The notes under the pieces are model-generated. The model made no database searches. It worked only from the letters and a program-made list of their open reading frames with translations, and had not been told where the DNA came from. DNA of 64,000 nt from Ariolimax columbianus (taxonomy: Eukaryota > Mollusca > Gastropoda > Stylommatophora > Arionidae): the NCBI GenBank assembly GCA_036924085.1, contig JAVGWX010000004.1, positions 76,477,090-76,541,089 on the forward strand. The letters run 5' to 3'. The position numbers were made by a program, and so were the translations under genes. Of this stretch, positions 26,641-37,919 are shown in pieces. The first letter of the stretch is position 1. Every line of letters begins with the position of its first letter.

Positions 26641-27195
26641 GCAGACGCCGGCCAAGACAGAGTATCAGGCACTTGAACATAAATCAACCCTGTATGACGT
26701 AACCTACTTAACCTAAATATTCTCACCTGCCCGTATTTAAGGTCGTCCGGCACATTCAGGTAATATCACATTTAGCAAATTATGTTTCCAACTTTCACTC
26801 GATCTTGTGGTTTTGCAGAAGTAAAATTCTTTTTAATACTAAATGCGTTTCAGCTCCATCTGCGAGTTTAGACCTCACTTTTTCATTTGTATAGATAACT
26901 CGCAATGATCTAACCAATATGACTGTTGGTGATTGGAAAAGACTTCACTAAATCGAGATTACATTCTAAAGAATTAACTAAGTTGGACACATAATACTTC
27001 TATCGACATTTCAGACAGACACTTTAGAATAGCTCGTTCAGCTGGTAACAAAAGTTTCATCTTTCAGTACATGACCTATTTGTGAGCGTTTCCATAGAGA
27101 CCAGAACAGTCCAAATCTTCATTACAAATTCTTTATTTCAATTTGGTTTACTAGAAGCGTGTGTTTGTACATTCAATCAAATTCAAATCTTTAAA
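26641..27195. other. Spacer upstream of the candidate exon
   Basis: AT-rich with no repeat recognised. A TGACGTAA (CRE-like) octamer lies near 26695 and two acceptor-like tracts (TTTTGCAG near 26815, GCGTTTCAG near 26850) are present. These could belong to a 5' UTR of the exon at 27196, but nothing proves transcription. Confidence 0.35.
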
Positions 27196-27336
27196 ATGGA
27201 TACATCTGATGGGGAAGGCAAAAAAGCAATGGGAAACTCGAAGATCAAGCGCCAAACCAGCACCAAAGGCAGCACTAAGCACAAGAAAAAGGAGCTAAAG
27301 AAAGAAATTACCCGGAGCAGAAGCTACGATGAACAG
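27196..27336 (+). CDS. Candidate first coding exon of an unidentified gene (47 codons, partial)
   Basis: An ATG in good context (AAAATGG) opens 47 codons that end exactly at CAG|GTAAGA, a consensus splice donor, leaving phase 0. The peptide is basic and hydrophilic: it starts MDTSDGEGKKAMGNSK, has a Lys-rich centre (KHKKKELKKE) and ends ITRSRSYDEQ, which looks like a disordered cytosolic N-terminus of a larger protein. The frame is open upstream to 27082, so a longer exon is possible, but the upstream residues look like untranslated sequence. No acceptor or second exon was identified downstream before the SINE at 27555. The product is unknown. It differs from its surroundings in lacking repeat or transposon motifs. 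It could still be chance or part of an unrecognised transposon. Confidence 0.35.
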
Positions 27337-27554
27337 GTAAGACATGTTCACTAACAAACTTGCACGACTAACTAACTAAACCAGAGATCTCAAACTCACA
27401 CCTTAGTCTAGTTTAGTTTAGTCGAAGAATCAACGTCATTGCACGCGGTTTAACCCATAAGTGCTCTGTTCTTCTCCAAATTTTGGGTGAATCTGAGCAC
27501 AAAAACCGTTAAACACCGGCCTGGATACAATAATAGATTGCATATATTTTAAAC

Positions 27555-27792
27555 ATAATTTTGAATATTGAGCGGGCAGTGCCAGTAAAGCCTACTTTTT
27601 TCGGTTCCAATTGCCAAGAGATTTTTTATCGTTTGTGACATTGTAAACGGGCGTCTGATCTCTACTACCAAAAGAACCAGGAAAATACAAGAAAGTGCAC
27701 GTGAAATAATACCAGTCTCCACCGTGATTTGAACCTGCTTCCCCCAGCACCCGAGACCAGGTCTTATCTCTAGATCACTCCATTGTAAGATC
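27555..27792 (-). mobile_element. SINE, family B (tRNA-derived)
   Basis: On the minus strand it contains a B-box-like GGTTCAAATCACGGTGGAGA and downstream AACGGGCGTCTGATC and TTGGCAATTGGAACC segments shared, in the same order, with copies at 34955-35165 and 38385-38635. No intact pol III gene is implied. Confidence 0.6.
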
Positions 27793-28474
27793 AATATGCC
27801 AATGTTCACGTAAAGTCAAGTTAATACATCAAACGCTATTATTTTTCTTCTTCTTCAGCGTTTGTCCGGGAAAGAACGTTATGTAGCAGTTTACAGCGAA
27901 GCTGCGATATCTTCGCCTTTCGGCCCGACGTTTCACCAGCTGACGTTTTTGGGTACCGGGTTTGTCTTTCCACTGCGATCCCTATTTTGTTAGCCAAACT
28001 ACACTAGTGCAGACTGTCTCCAGAGCCGACGCTTAAATGTAGAATAGGGTCCTGATCAGCTCTGGTTTGCAGACCGTGATGCAAGCAGTCAGCTGTGAGG
28101 AGCTGGTATATGTCAGCTCATCCACTCAGCTGCATCTTCGGCCCGAAAAGGTCATGCGAAATCATTTAAGGTTAAAGGCGAAGGCTCGACTTCATCGCCT
28201 AGTGTCCCCTATAAGGCTCCATCCATCTCCACAGAACAGTATCTCGCCTGCCGACAGCATTTCAAATCCGTAGCTTCAGTCATTTAACATTCCTAAAAGT
28301 AACATGAAATCACATAAGCAAACAATTTGTCACATGAAGTCAATTTAACAGATGAATGGTCGCATGAATTTACATAAATAGATCAAATTCCTGCACGAAG
28401 TCAACTTAACTTAGTAGTATCGCGTTAAGGTAAGTTAATAGACCAATGGTGACATTGAGTAAAGTTAATTGGCT
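27793..28474. other. No gene recognised
   Basis: Unique-looking sequence with a short TTCTTCTTC run near 27850 and only small ORFs. No domain or repeat partner in the window was recognised. Confidence 0.5.
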
Positions 28475-28960
28475 AACTGGCCTATTAAGACCATGTGAAA
28501 GTCAAACTGTATAAAGCATTAGTTAGACCTAGATTGGTGTTTTGTGTTCAGGTCTTGAGTTCTTATTGTAGAAGGCATAGAAACATGCTGGAAAGGATAA
28601 CAAGAAGAGCAACAAAACTGATATCGGGATTCGTGAATTATGGTTAGTAAGAAACACTCAGTCAAACCGGCCTACAGTGTCTAGAAAAGAGAAGAATTCG
28701 AGGTGATTTAATACAGATTTGTAAGATAATAAACGGAAAGGAAAAATTAAACTATAAGTTTAAAAAAAAATGCAGCCGCGTACAAAATCAAGAGGACACA
28801 ACCACACATTAATTAATAAAAGGTCCACATTAGATACGAGGAAATATTTGTTTGTCAGACAGTGATTACTATTTGAAATGCATTGCCACATAAGGTGCTA
28901 TATGAAGTCAAACTAATTGACAAACCACAGAATCACAGTACATCCTGAATACGTAGTCCA
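28475..28960 (+). mobile_element. LINE fragment, CR1/Jockey-like reverse transcriptase C-terminus
   Basis: The translation starts VKLYKALVRPRL, continues with NMLERITRRATKLISGF, then RRIRGDLIQICKIINGK. This is the standard order of the region downstream of the catalytic core in CR1/Jockey-type elements. Stops and frameshifts break it. Same subfamily as the copies at 31885, 44515 and 52005. Confidence 0.8.
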
Positions 28961-29034
28961 AACGTCAGTTTTCTGCGACTTTAATTTTAATAGTATTAAA
29001 TACTAATAATAATAAATATGGGCTCTTACAAAAG

Positions 29035-29440
29035 ACATGGAGTCCAAACTCAGAGTGACCCAAGCCTCCCTCGAGAGACATATGATCGACCTCGCGCTCC
29101 ACAACCAACGTTTGAAAGGTCTTCACAACACTGACGTACGGCAAATGTCGTTGGTGAAGGATGCGGTTACACACGCAGACAAGGCAAAGCATCACTGGGC
29201 TGATCACCTGCTTCGGAGAACTGATGACCGTTGAAGCACAGCAACAGCAATCTGGTAAACACGAGGCAGAAGACGACCACAGGGAAGACCACCTACGATC
29301 TGGTCTGACTCCCTCGAACTCTGAAACAATATCTACGATGCTTCAGACGGGAAACTTATCACGCGCTGGTCAACCGTAGCCCAAGACAGAAGACAATGGA
29401 AACGAACTTGGGACCCGCAGTGGCGCCGCTGTCCAGTAAT
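29035..29440 (+). mobile_element. LINE fragment, RTE-like reverse transcriptase 3' end
   Basis: The first frame (29037-29234) ends in KHHWADHLLRRTDDR. A frameshift then leads to RGRRRPQGRPPTIWSDSLE and STVAQDRRQWKR. The order GH/DHLxRRxDxR, GRPPTxWxD, AxDRxxW is the usual C-terminus of RTE-type elements. Inactive because of at least one stop and one frameshift. Confidence 0.8.
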
Positions 29441-29799
29441 CCAGTATATATATATCAAATATTTTTTGCAGCAGTGTATCGTTTAATTTTATATGTACAC
29501 AATATTTGCTGTACGTAATTTGCATGGCTGTCAGTATTTTCTTTATCATTGCTAATATTGTCAGGATTTATTTATTTATTTGCTTCTCATTCTACGACAT
29601 GCGACCACTTCTTCTGCATATTCATATTTCAAGGGCCTCAATGTTGACCTCCCATCGTTTGCTTATTGTTTCCCCATATCAGTAGTTGCCCATTACAAGC
29701 GAAAATGGCGGCAACTTCAGGTTTGTGCTGCAAGATGTCTTCATTTACACGCATGTTTGTTTTTGTCCAGTTCGTCTTTAAAGGATTTAACCAAAATTT

Positions 29800-30280
29800 A
29801 AAAAAAAATGAAATATAAAGTGAATATGATGAGAAATATATTACTAGCCTGGCAAATAACCATTACATTGAAAATGCGAGTATTCATGCGTTATATATTG
29901 AACATTATTTTACAGTACAGAAACATAATGAACAGATGCTCGAGAACAAATGAAAGGATCTCGAAATGTAATAATACAGAAGAATGTGTCGTATTTCGTG
30001 GAAAGAGAAACAAAGAAATAACGATGTCCTGATGAGAGTATGCATGGGTAGAGACGTTATAATTAGTCATCAAGTATTTTGGACAGATAAAAACAGATTG
30101 AAAACATTATTGGAGGGGAAGATTGTTCGTCGGCGAAAGAGAGGCAGAAAGCGCTAAAAGTAGCAGAGCAACATCGAAAGATTGGCTAATGTCCGTCTGG
30201 CAGAGTGTGCCATCAAGATGAGAGACGATGATATCTAGGGGCCATTGAAGATAACTCTCGTTGCGAAGACAATACTTGAA
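29800..30280 (+). mobile_element. LINE fragment, heavily decayed reverse transcriptase C-terminus
   Basis: A frame from 29808 is AT-rich, with KMRVFMRYILNIILQY at the position normally occupied by KMRLVxCxVxxxLLYG. Further on are KYFGQIK and, in another frame, RLAECAIKMRDDDIWG-like residues. Many stops. Assignment depends on the order of weak motifs. Confidence 0.5.
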
Positions 30281-30465
30281 TTTAATATTTTAAAGTGAAA
30301 AAGTTTGAGCTGCGTTTGTTTTATTCTCTCGTCCCCTGCTACCCTAATCCGATCGTAAGACGTAGTCAAGATGACTTGAGGGTTGCGTGGAATGTAGATT
30401 TTACCTCAGGGTTTACTCCAGAAGCCTTTCCTTTAAACAGGTGACCCACAAGGCAGCAGGGATAA

Positions 30466-30721
30466 GCCCACCCGGGGAAGGCGTGGCCTAGTGGTTAAGT
30501 GGCATGGCTCACAGCCCGAAGGTGCTGGGTTCTATCCCCATCACAGCACCGGGGAAGCAAACCCGTAGATAATGCAGGAGGAAGCAGACCCTTACATAAA
30601 TGCATGCTGAAGTCGGATGCACTGGGCCGACAGGCGCAAAATAAAAACCACAGTGCAACGCACACCGCCTTGGGGATTAGAGAAAATAAGGCGAACACAA
30701 AAAAAAAAAAAAAAAAAAGAA
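30466..30721 (+). mobile_element. SINE, family A (tRNA-derived, poly-A tailed)
   Basis: The head is tRNA-like: GGCGTGGCCTAGTGGTTAAG (A-box region) and GGTGCTGGGTTCTATCC (B-box region). The body has GCTGAAGTCGGATGCACTGG and CAGGCGCAAAATAAAAACC, ending in an uninterrupted poly-A run at about 30700-30718. Copies occur at 44030-44275 (+), 59717-59958 (-) and a tail fragment near 60770-60850 (-). Confidence 0.8.
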
Positions 30722-31137
30722 AAGACCAGCCACTAGGCCACGTAAAAACAAGACGCCATTTTGAACATTATTGCCAATTACACTAACATCCCATATTCGC
30801 ACCGTATAGCAACGATCAATATACATAACACATGATAACTCTCATTTGTTATTTGTCTGGATGTCAATATATTGCTCATATTGTCATAAATAATGTTAAA
30901 TAACGTCAATATGTAACAGTGTATAATGTAGTATTGTAAAGCGAAGCAGACGCAAGCATTTTTCCTTTCACAGCCCATACGATGTTCGCACTTAGCTGGG
31001 CTTGCAATGCCAATTGTAAGGCTCTGAGTAACAGAGATTTACCAGCACGTGTATCATAGGAAACTGACTAGTCTCCAATTACTTTGACATTGTAATGCCC
31101 AAGATGATGTACCTTCTTGTAGTAGCTCAGCAAACGC
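30722..31137. other. No gene recognised
   Basis: AT-rich sequence, short ORFs only, no repeat partner seen. Confidence 0.6.
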
Positions 31138-31866
31138 CAGAGACTGACTGGTGTCAAAACACAACCACATAAAGAACTGACTGGTGTCAAAACACAACCA
31201 CATAAAGAACTGACTGATGTCAAAACACAACCACATAAAGAACTGACTGGTGTCAAAACACAACCACATAAAGAACTGACTGATGTCAAAACACAACCAC
31301 ATAAAGAACTGATTGATGTCAAAACACAACCACATAAAGAACTGACTGATGTCAAAACACAACCACATAAAGAACTGACTGGTGTCAAAACACAACCACA
31401 TAAAGAACTGACTGATGTCAAAACACAACCACATAAAGAACTGACTGATGTCAAAACACAACCACATAAAGAACTGACTGATGTCAAAACACAACCACAT
31501 AAAGAACTGACTGGTGTCAAAACACAACCACATAAAGAACTGACTGGTGTCAAAACACAACCACATAAAGAACTGACTGGTGTCAAAACACAACCACATA
31601 AAGAACTGACTGGTGTCAAAACACAACCGCATAAAGAACTGACTGGTGTCAAAACACAACCACATAAAGAACTGACTGGTGTCAAAACACAACCGCATAA
31701 AGAACTGACTGGTGTCAAAACACAACTGCATAAAGAACTGACTGGTGTCAAAACACAACCACATAAAGAACTGACTGGTGTCAAAACACAACCGCATAAA
31801 GAACTGACTGGTGTCAAAACACAACTGCATAAAGAACTGACGTGTCAAAACACAACCACATAAAGA
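31138..31866 (-). repeat. 33-bp minisatellite, about 22 units
   Basis: Units on the + strand are GAACTGACTGGTGTC followed by AAAACACAACCACATAAA. Because 33 is divisible by three, two minus-strand frames stay open through the array, giving 11-residue repeats (FFMWLCFDTSQ or SSLCGCVLTPV) and ORFs of 313 and 249 codons. The nonrepeat ends show no signal peptide or domain, so I treat this as an array and not a gene. Confidence 0.92.
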
Positions 31867-31884
31867 ACACAGCTTCAAGTGTGT

Positions 31885-32610
31885 CATATAAACGATTTGT
31901 GAAATCCAACCGAGAGAAATGCAATAAACACGTGGAGAACTATGTTGACCCACATCTATTGCATGGATAATTGTAAAACTGATTTGGTGATACAAGGAAT
32001 TTAGGGAATATAATAGATGATACAGGTAAGGTGAATGAGCAAGTCCCGGTAGCAGTGAAAAAAGGAATTGGAATTTTAAGTACGATAAGAAGAAATGTTA
32101 AACATAGCAAGAAAGTGATAATCAAACTGTATCAAGCATTAGTTAGACTTAGATTGGAGTACTGTGTACACGTGTGGAGTCCTTATCGTAGAAGGGATAT
32201 ACAAATGAGGGAAATAATACAAAGAAGAGCAATCGAACTGATAATGGCATTACAGAATTACAGTTATGAGAAAAGACTCAAGAAAACCAGCCTATAGTAT
32301 CTAGAAAAGAGAATAATTTGAGGTGACAACGCAGGTTTAAAGGATAATCAACCTAATGGATAAATTAGACTATAACACGTTTTTCCCTCTCAAATAACAG
32401 CTGTCTTCAAGAACAATAGCGCACATCCTCAAATTAATAAAATGAAGGTCCAGATTAGATACAAGGAAATATTTTTTTAGCCAGTGAGTGGTTAATGCTT
32501 GGAATGCATTGCCCAAGGAAATAGTGGTGGCATGGTCAATTAATACATTAAAAAATATATTGAATGCACATGGATTTTAGATCAAGTGAAGTAAAAGAAA
32601 CTGGTTGTAT
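31885..32610 (+). mobile_element. LINE fragment, CR1/Jockey-like reverse transcriptase C-terminus
   Basis: A weak HVENYVDPHLLHG-like start is followed by an open stretch (32031-32297) with KVIIKLYQALVRLRLEYCVH, VWSPYRRRDIQ, QRRAIELIMALQNYS and YEKRLKKTSL, in the canonical order. The 3' flank has the same AATGCATTGCC and TCTTCTAAACCAGTATAAAG sequence as the copies at 44515 and 52005, so it extends to the family's 3' end. Stops upstream and after 32297 inactivate it. Confidence 0.85.
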
Positions 32611-32689
32611 ACAGACTTTGCAAAGTCTTCTAAACCAGTATAAAGACTTTAAGTTAAGTATATCCCTCGTACATGTGCGTATGTGAGTT

Positions 32690-32691
32690 AA

Positions 32692-32740
<49 letters not shown>

Positions 32741-32756
32741 TATATATATATATATA

Positions 32757-32815
<59 letters not shown>
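32690..32815. repeat. (TA)n microsatellite
   Basis: About 120 bp of alternating TA with two TATATAG interruptions. It is flush with the mariner-like end on its right. Confidence 0.95.
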
Positions 32816-32818
<3 letters not shown>

Positions 32819-33345
32819 GAGGCGTGTTCAAATGAAACTCGAACTAACCGCACCAAGTGAATATACGTATGATGCACATGATGACGCCACGTCTGGTGTA
32901 AACAGCGCATACCAACCGTCACATTTGCAAAATGTCACTATCCTCCGACTTATAGTTTCCTTAGCAGACCGCTGTAGACATGGCGGATGTGATACAGAAT
33001 CAGTTCAGAGGTGATTCGATTTCTAACAACTTGAAAAATGTCGATCAGCTGACATTCATCGCAGAATGCAGGCAGTGTATGATGACAACAGTGAAGAGCT
33101 AGACGAAGATGTTGAAAGAAGGACTTGAGTTAAGATCTTCCGAGACCAGGTCAGGCGAATATTTTTGCGTCAGAAGATGATTTCGCCAAAATTGATGCAG
33201 CAATTCGGGTGGACCGTCGCAGGAGCTTACGTTCGCTAGCAGAGGAATTTTCTGTCTCGTTAGGGACAGTTTAAATGATGGTTAGCAAGAAATTTAAGTA
33301 TCGGTACCCATCGTGAACACATCTTCCGATACTACAGTTTCTTAC
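32819..33345 (+). pseudogene. Mariner-like transposon relic (5' end and transposase N-terminus)
   Basis: Starts GAGGCGTGTTCAAATGAAAC, a mariner-style terminal repeat. About 160 bp in, an ATG begins MADVIQNQFRGDS. After frameshifts, about 33158-33270 encodes AAIRVDRRRSLRSLAEEFS followed by SLGTV, the first helix-turn-helix of mariner transposases (the DNA-binding half). The DDD/DDE catalytic half and the 3' terminal repeat are not recognisable before the minisatellite at 33400. Inactive. Confidence 0.65.
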
Positions 33346-33399
33346 TAAACACCATTTGAACGGCAGCATTTCGTTGTAAATACTACTTTTATTTGTACC

Positions 33400-33785
33400 A
33401 GTAAAACAGGAAGTCATCTATTTACTACTTTACTGTAGGAAGTGATCTATTCACTAATTTACTGTAGGAAGTGATCTATTCACTATTTTTCTGATGGAAG
33501 TAATCTATTCACTACTTTATTGTAGGAAGTAATCTATTCACTACTTTAATGTAGGAAGTGATCACTACTTTATTGCAGTAAGTGATCTTTTCACTACTTT
33601 AGTAAGAAGGGATCTATTCACTACTTTAGGAAGTTATCTTGTCACTACTTTAGGAAGTTATCTTGTCACTACTTTACTTTAGGAAGTGATGTTTTCACTC
33701 CTTTTTCTACAGTATGTGATATATTAACTACTTTATTGCACTAAGTGATCTATTCACTACTTTACTGTATCTGAAGCAAATGACC
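33400..33785 (+). repeat. 29-bp minisatellite, about 12 units
   Basis: Degenerate units of CTACTTTATTGTAGG plus AAGTAATCTATTCA, with several shortened units around 33600-33680. Confidence 0.85.
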
Positions 33786-33869
33786 ATCCCTACTTCTTGT
33801 TCACTTACATGAATCATGTATCATAAATTACAGGCGCGCTAGCCTCATGCGTATCAATGTTAAGTCGTC

Positions 33870-34285
33870 CTTTATGACATGCTCGGAAGGCTACAATTGA
33901 CTTAGTCTTTATGACATGCTCGGAAGGCTACAGTTGACTTAGTCTTCATGGCATGCTCGGAAGGCTACAGTTGACTTAGTCTTCATGGCATGATCGGAAG
34001 GCTACAGTCGACTTAGTCTTCATGGCATGCTCGGAAGGCTACAGTTGACTTAGTCTTTATGACATGCTCGGAAGGCTACAGTTGACTTAGTCTTTATGAC
34101 ATGCTCGGAAGGCTACAGTTGACTTAGTCTTTATGACATGCTCGGAAGGCTAAAGTTGACCTAGTCTTCATGGCATGCTCGGAAGGCAACAGTTGACTTA
34201 GTATTTATGACATGCTCGGAAGGCTACAGTTGAGTTAGTCTTCATGACATGATCGGAAGGCTACAGTTGACTTAGTCTTTTTAAA
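33870..34285 (+). repeat. 37-bp minisatellite, about 11 units
   Basis: Units are GACTTAGTCTTTATGACATG followed by CTCGGAAGGCTACAGTT, alternating TTTATGACATG and TTCATGGCATG variants. Little length variation. Confidence 0.9.
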
Positions 34286-34954
34286 AACCTGGATGCTATT
34301 TTATTGAACAAGCGTAGACATCCTCTCTAAATAGTCACACTGTTAGGCTAGTTATTTAGTTCGTAAATTAGGGTTACAAATATGAGAGGAAGCATCTACG
34401 GTAATGTGGATTAAAATAAATGTGCAGGTATGGTTCCGACAATACCATCTTGATATCTCCAAGAAAACTGGTTCTCCGGTCTCCAGTCACTTCAATGGTC
34501 CTTGTCACCGAAGAAATTGTGATGTCATATTTACAGGCATGATATCCTGCCCCTATGGTGATTAACATCTTTACAAGCTGGAAATGTAACTTTTCTCTGG
34601 CATGGGCTGGCTTCAGCCACATGACATCAGTAAATCCCATACCTTTTTCAAGGTTCTTTAACCTTTCCTTTAAACCATTCCTATCTCCATTTGCCTGTCT
34701 CTCTTCTTATGACTATTTATTTGTTCGTCACTATCATCCGTTGATTTTCCGTTTCCCTGCCTTTTGCTTATACGATATCCTCTTATACTTACTTGGAATC
34801 CTGGCGTTCAAACAGGCATGTTAATCTCTGTTGCCAGGTACCTGAAGGCTACCGGTTATCCGTAGGAGGTGTGATAAACTTACTGTGGCTTACAAGACTT
34901 AGGGGACAGTACAAATAATTTGGGTAGATGTTTAACTCGAATTTTTAAAATTTA
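34286..34954. other. Unclassified stretch with an 88-codon minus-strand ORF
   Basis: The minus ORF 34640-34374 starts MGFTDVMWLKPAHAREKL and contains ISSVTRTIEVTGDRRTSFL. Its composition is less biased than most chance ORFs here, but I recognise no family and see no splice-site support. The remainder has no recognisable feature. Confidence 0.2.
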
Positions 34955-35165
34955 GTCCGAGCAAGCGCCGTTAAACCAACTCTTTACGATTTCTAACTGC
35001 TAAGGAATTTTTAACGTGCTCAACACTGAACACGGGAGTCCGGGAAATTGTTACCATAAGATCCATGGGAAAAAACCACGGTCTCCACCGTGATTCGAAC
35101 CAGCGACCCCTGGGCAACCGAGGCGGACACCTTACCTTGACACCACTGAGCTCCCGTATATATCT
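34955..35165 (-). mobile_element. SINE, family B (tRNA-derived)
   Basis: Minus-strand head GGGAGCTCAGTGGTGTCAAG (A-box region) and GGTTCGAATCACGGTGGAG (B box), followed by the CCGGACTCCCGTGTTC and TTAGAAATCGTAAAG segments of family B. It is the best preserved of the three copies. Confidence 0.7.
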
Positions 35166-35364
35166 CATGGGATCAAGATGCTGAGCAGTGCATGAGCTGC
35201 AGCGGTGAGCGACCCATAAGCTGGCTACTAGCGTCAGGACTAGCGAACCAGTGCTGCAAAGACCCTTGAATATCTCCACGCGGTGATTCTGGATAACAGA
35301 CTGTAACAGAGCAGACTGGCTAAGGAGAAGGGTTAAAATAGAGGCTAACCCGGTACTAAAAAAA

Positions 35365-35560
35365 ATGACTGCTGAAGTCGGATGTGTTGGTCCGAAAGGT
35401 GCAAATATCGTAAACTATATCGTAATATCATAAGTCAATCTGTAAACTACGACATGACGCATTCTGTTCTCTGGGCAATATCCTACTACTTACAAAGTCC
35501 TTTTCTGGGCTTAGTACCGGAAGACTGAGAACGAACGAAGAAGAATGTTTTCTCTCACCT
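35365..35560 (+). mobile_element. SINE-like family D copy
   Basis: GCTGAAGTCGGATGTGTTGG then TCCGAAAGGTGCAAATATCG, and after a gap CTACTTACAAAGTCCTTTTC and GAGAACGAACGA. The same blocks occur in order at 49060-49215. The first block resembles the family A body, so the two may share a module. Confidence 0.5.
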
Positions 35561-35829
35561 TGTATATTTTCTGATGGAGTTTTTTTCTCTTCAATACATT
35601 CTCCGCAGTCTGCACATGTGATATTCGATAAGTATAATTTTATATCTTTTGATGTGTTCTCATCTTGTTCGAGTAGATTCCTATTCTCTTCCATGTTATG
35701 TTATCTTAAATGTGTAATGTCCGTTGTCCCTGATGAAGGTCTTTTAGTCGTTACGTAAGTTACGTTCTTGTTTTCGTTCTAGCGCGTTATCTGAACAATA
35801 CCTACTCGTGACACTAACATCCAATGAAA

Positions 35830-36345
35830 ATCAACACATCGTAACAGCAGAATTGAAATGCCTGCGCAGAAGATTGAGAGTAACAAGGAGAGACATGATC
35901 AGAAACGATGACATCAGGAGACTAGTGGGAGCAGCACCAGTATTGGTGGACCACATTAAAAGACAGCAACTAAAATGGTTTGGTCACGTAACAAGGAGAG
36001 ACATGATCAGAAACGATGACATCAGGAGACTAGTGGGAACAGCACCAGAATTGGTGGACCATATTAAAAGACAGCAACTAAAATGGTTTGGTCACGTAAC
36101 AAGGCTACCACCACACAGCACACACCCCAACCCCCTCCCCCCTACCCCCTCTTTCTTCTTCTCCCCTCTCCCCCAACGGGCAATTCTATTTAGATACAAC
36201 TGATTCAAGACCAAAGGCAGACCACGAAAAAGGTGGTTTACATAAATATTTGAGGCGGTGAATGCCACTGTGCATGAGGCACATAGACTGGCTCTTTCTG
36301 GAGATCTCGTCATAACCTGACGCTGGAAGGCATAACATGATAAGC
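35830..36345 (+). mobile_element. LINE fragment, reverse transcriptase C-terminus with in-frame 108-bp duplication
   Basis: The frame from 35808 reads ELKCLRRRLRVTRRDMIRND, IRRLVG, VLVDHIKRQQLKWFGHVTR, then repeats from RRDMIRND to WFGHVTR and exits into LPPHSTHPN. The duplicated unit is 108 bp (36 codons), with starts near 35882, 35990 and the partial third at 36098. A C-rich tract (36120-36175) then breaks the frame, and GRPRKRWF-like residues and a VHEAHRLA tail follow to about 36345. Typical C-terminal order for an RTE-like element. Confidence 0.8.
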
Positions 36346-36479
36346 GAAAAGAAAGAAAAGAAAGACCTAATATTAAATACTAAATTAAGGCAACAAGCAC
36401 CATTATTTTAAACATGCACGATATTTACAATTGGAACGGCTACAAAGTCAAGAACATCGGTTGGCAGTATCTAACCGTG

Positions 36480-36945
36480 ACGTTGGAGTCTCATACAAGA
36501 CAATCAAACACCTGTCAGCGTCCTGTGGAGCATAGATCCTCAACAAATACTTCCCATTATGAGCCATCTCAGCCAATTCTGTCTAGGTCCTGTTTTTATA
36601 TTGTTTCCCTCTTCCGTAAGTGTCTTGGACTGCCTCTACTTCTCTTGCTCTGTGCATTCCAAAACAGAACTTGTCTGGTAATATTATTCACTGGTTTCCG
36701 TAATGTATGTCCTATCCATCGCCATCACCTCCTCCGTATTTTATGCTCCACTGGTATTTGTCCCGTTTTCCCCATCAAATCCACGTTGATAATCTTGTCC
36801 TAACATCTCTATCCTTGTATTTTGCGCAGGCAGTTATTCACAAAAGTCTGTATCGTTTTCATAAATACATCTGTTATTCTTAGATGTTTCAGAGCCATAT
36901 AATAGAACTGATTTTATGTTGGAGTAAAATATATTTTTATTTTTT
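36480..36945 (-). mobile_element. LINE fragment, RTE-like reverse transcriptase C-terminus (antisense)
   Basis: On the minus strand: NIKSVLLYGSET at the left of the element, CLRKI, then [20 protein letters not shown] and a KRSRGSPRH segment in place of the usual KRxRGRPxxTWR. Frameshifts separate the pieces. It is convergent with the LINE fragment at 35830-36345. Confidence 0.7.
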
Positions 36946-36949
36946 GTGG

Positions 36950-37164
36950 CGGTTTTAATTTCTTTTGACTTGGACTTTTGACCCACAATTCTTCAATGCA
37001 ATGACAAAATCACCAATATGAGCCGCGTGGTCATGAATATCTTAACATGCAATCAGTTGCGTACCGACACGGAATGGGTCAGATGTGTGAAGCTCTGAGC
37101 GTCCTTGATGCCTGTCATCGATTAACATTCTTGTTCGCGATTAGTGGTTGATACATATCGAAGG
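36950..37164. other. No gene recognised
   Basis: AT-rich spacer between a LINE fragment and a SINE-like element. Confidence 0.5.
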
Positions 37165-37330
37165 AGGAGCGCGTGGCCGAAAGGTTTCCAGGTATGCCTG
37201 CCATCAATCAGGGCAGTGGTTCGAATCCCCGGTATGGCATATGTTGTTTTTCTGTTGGGGGTGAAATAAACAAACATAGCCATCACACAATGTGGCGACA
37301 GCAGTAGCGAAGCGGCCTGTAGTCCCCAGC
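37165..37330 (+). mobile_element. tRNA-derived SINE-like element
   Basis: GCGTGGCCGAAAGGTTTCC (A-box region) and GTGGTTCGAATCCCCGG (perfect B box) at tRNA-like spacing. The intervening sequence does not fold as a convincing cloverleaf with an anticodon arm, and a SINE-type body follows (TGAAATAAACAAACATAGCC). Confidence 0.5.
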
Positions 37331-37385
37331 CTTTAAAACGTACGCCACTACGTCTTGTGCAGAATACAATTCCAGGCACAGAATA

Positions 37386-37560
37386 CGAGATGTGTTCAAA
37401 AAGTATCCGACCTTTGGGTCGGAATGATACAGCTACTCAACTATAGGTTTGAAACCATAATCAATTCAAAGTAGTACGTGTTGCCTATTGTAAGCGATGA
37501 TCCGACATCAACAAACAGGTTTTGTCTTAATGGTGTAACTTGTGCTGCATGTGGATTACA
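37386..37560 (+). mobile_element. Mariner-like 5' terminal fragment
   Basis: Begins GAGATGTGTTCAAAAAGTAT then CCGACCTTTG, a classical mariner terminal sequence, after TAC. About 170 bp remain before the sequence runs into the (TATC)n array. No transposase codons are retained. Confidence 0.6.
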
Positions 37561-37572
37561 GTGAGTAAGACA

Positions 37573-37919
<347 letters not shown>

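Noticed and set aside
36414..36803. 129-codon + ORF
   Set aside because: Antisense shadow of the LINE fragment that reads on the minus strand.
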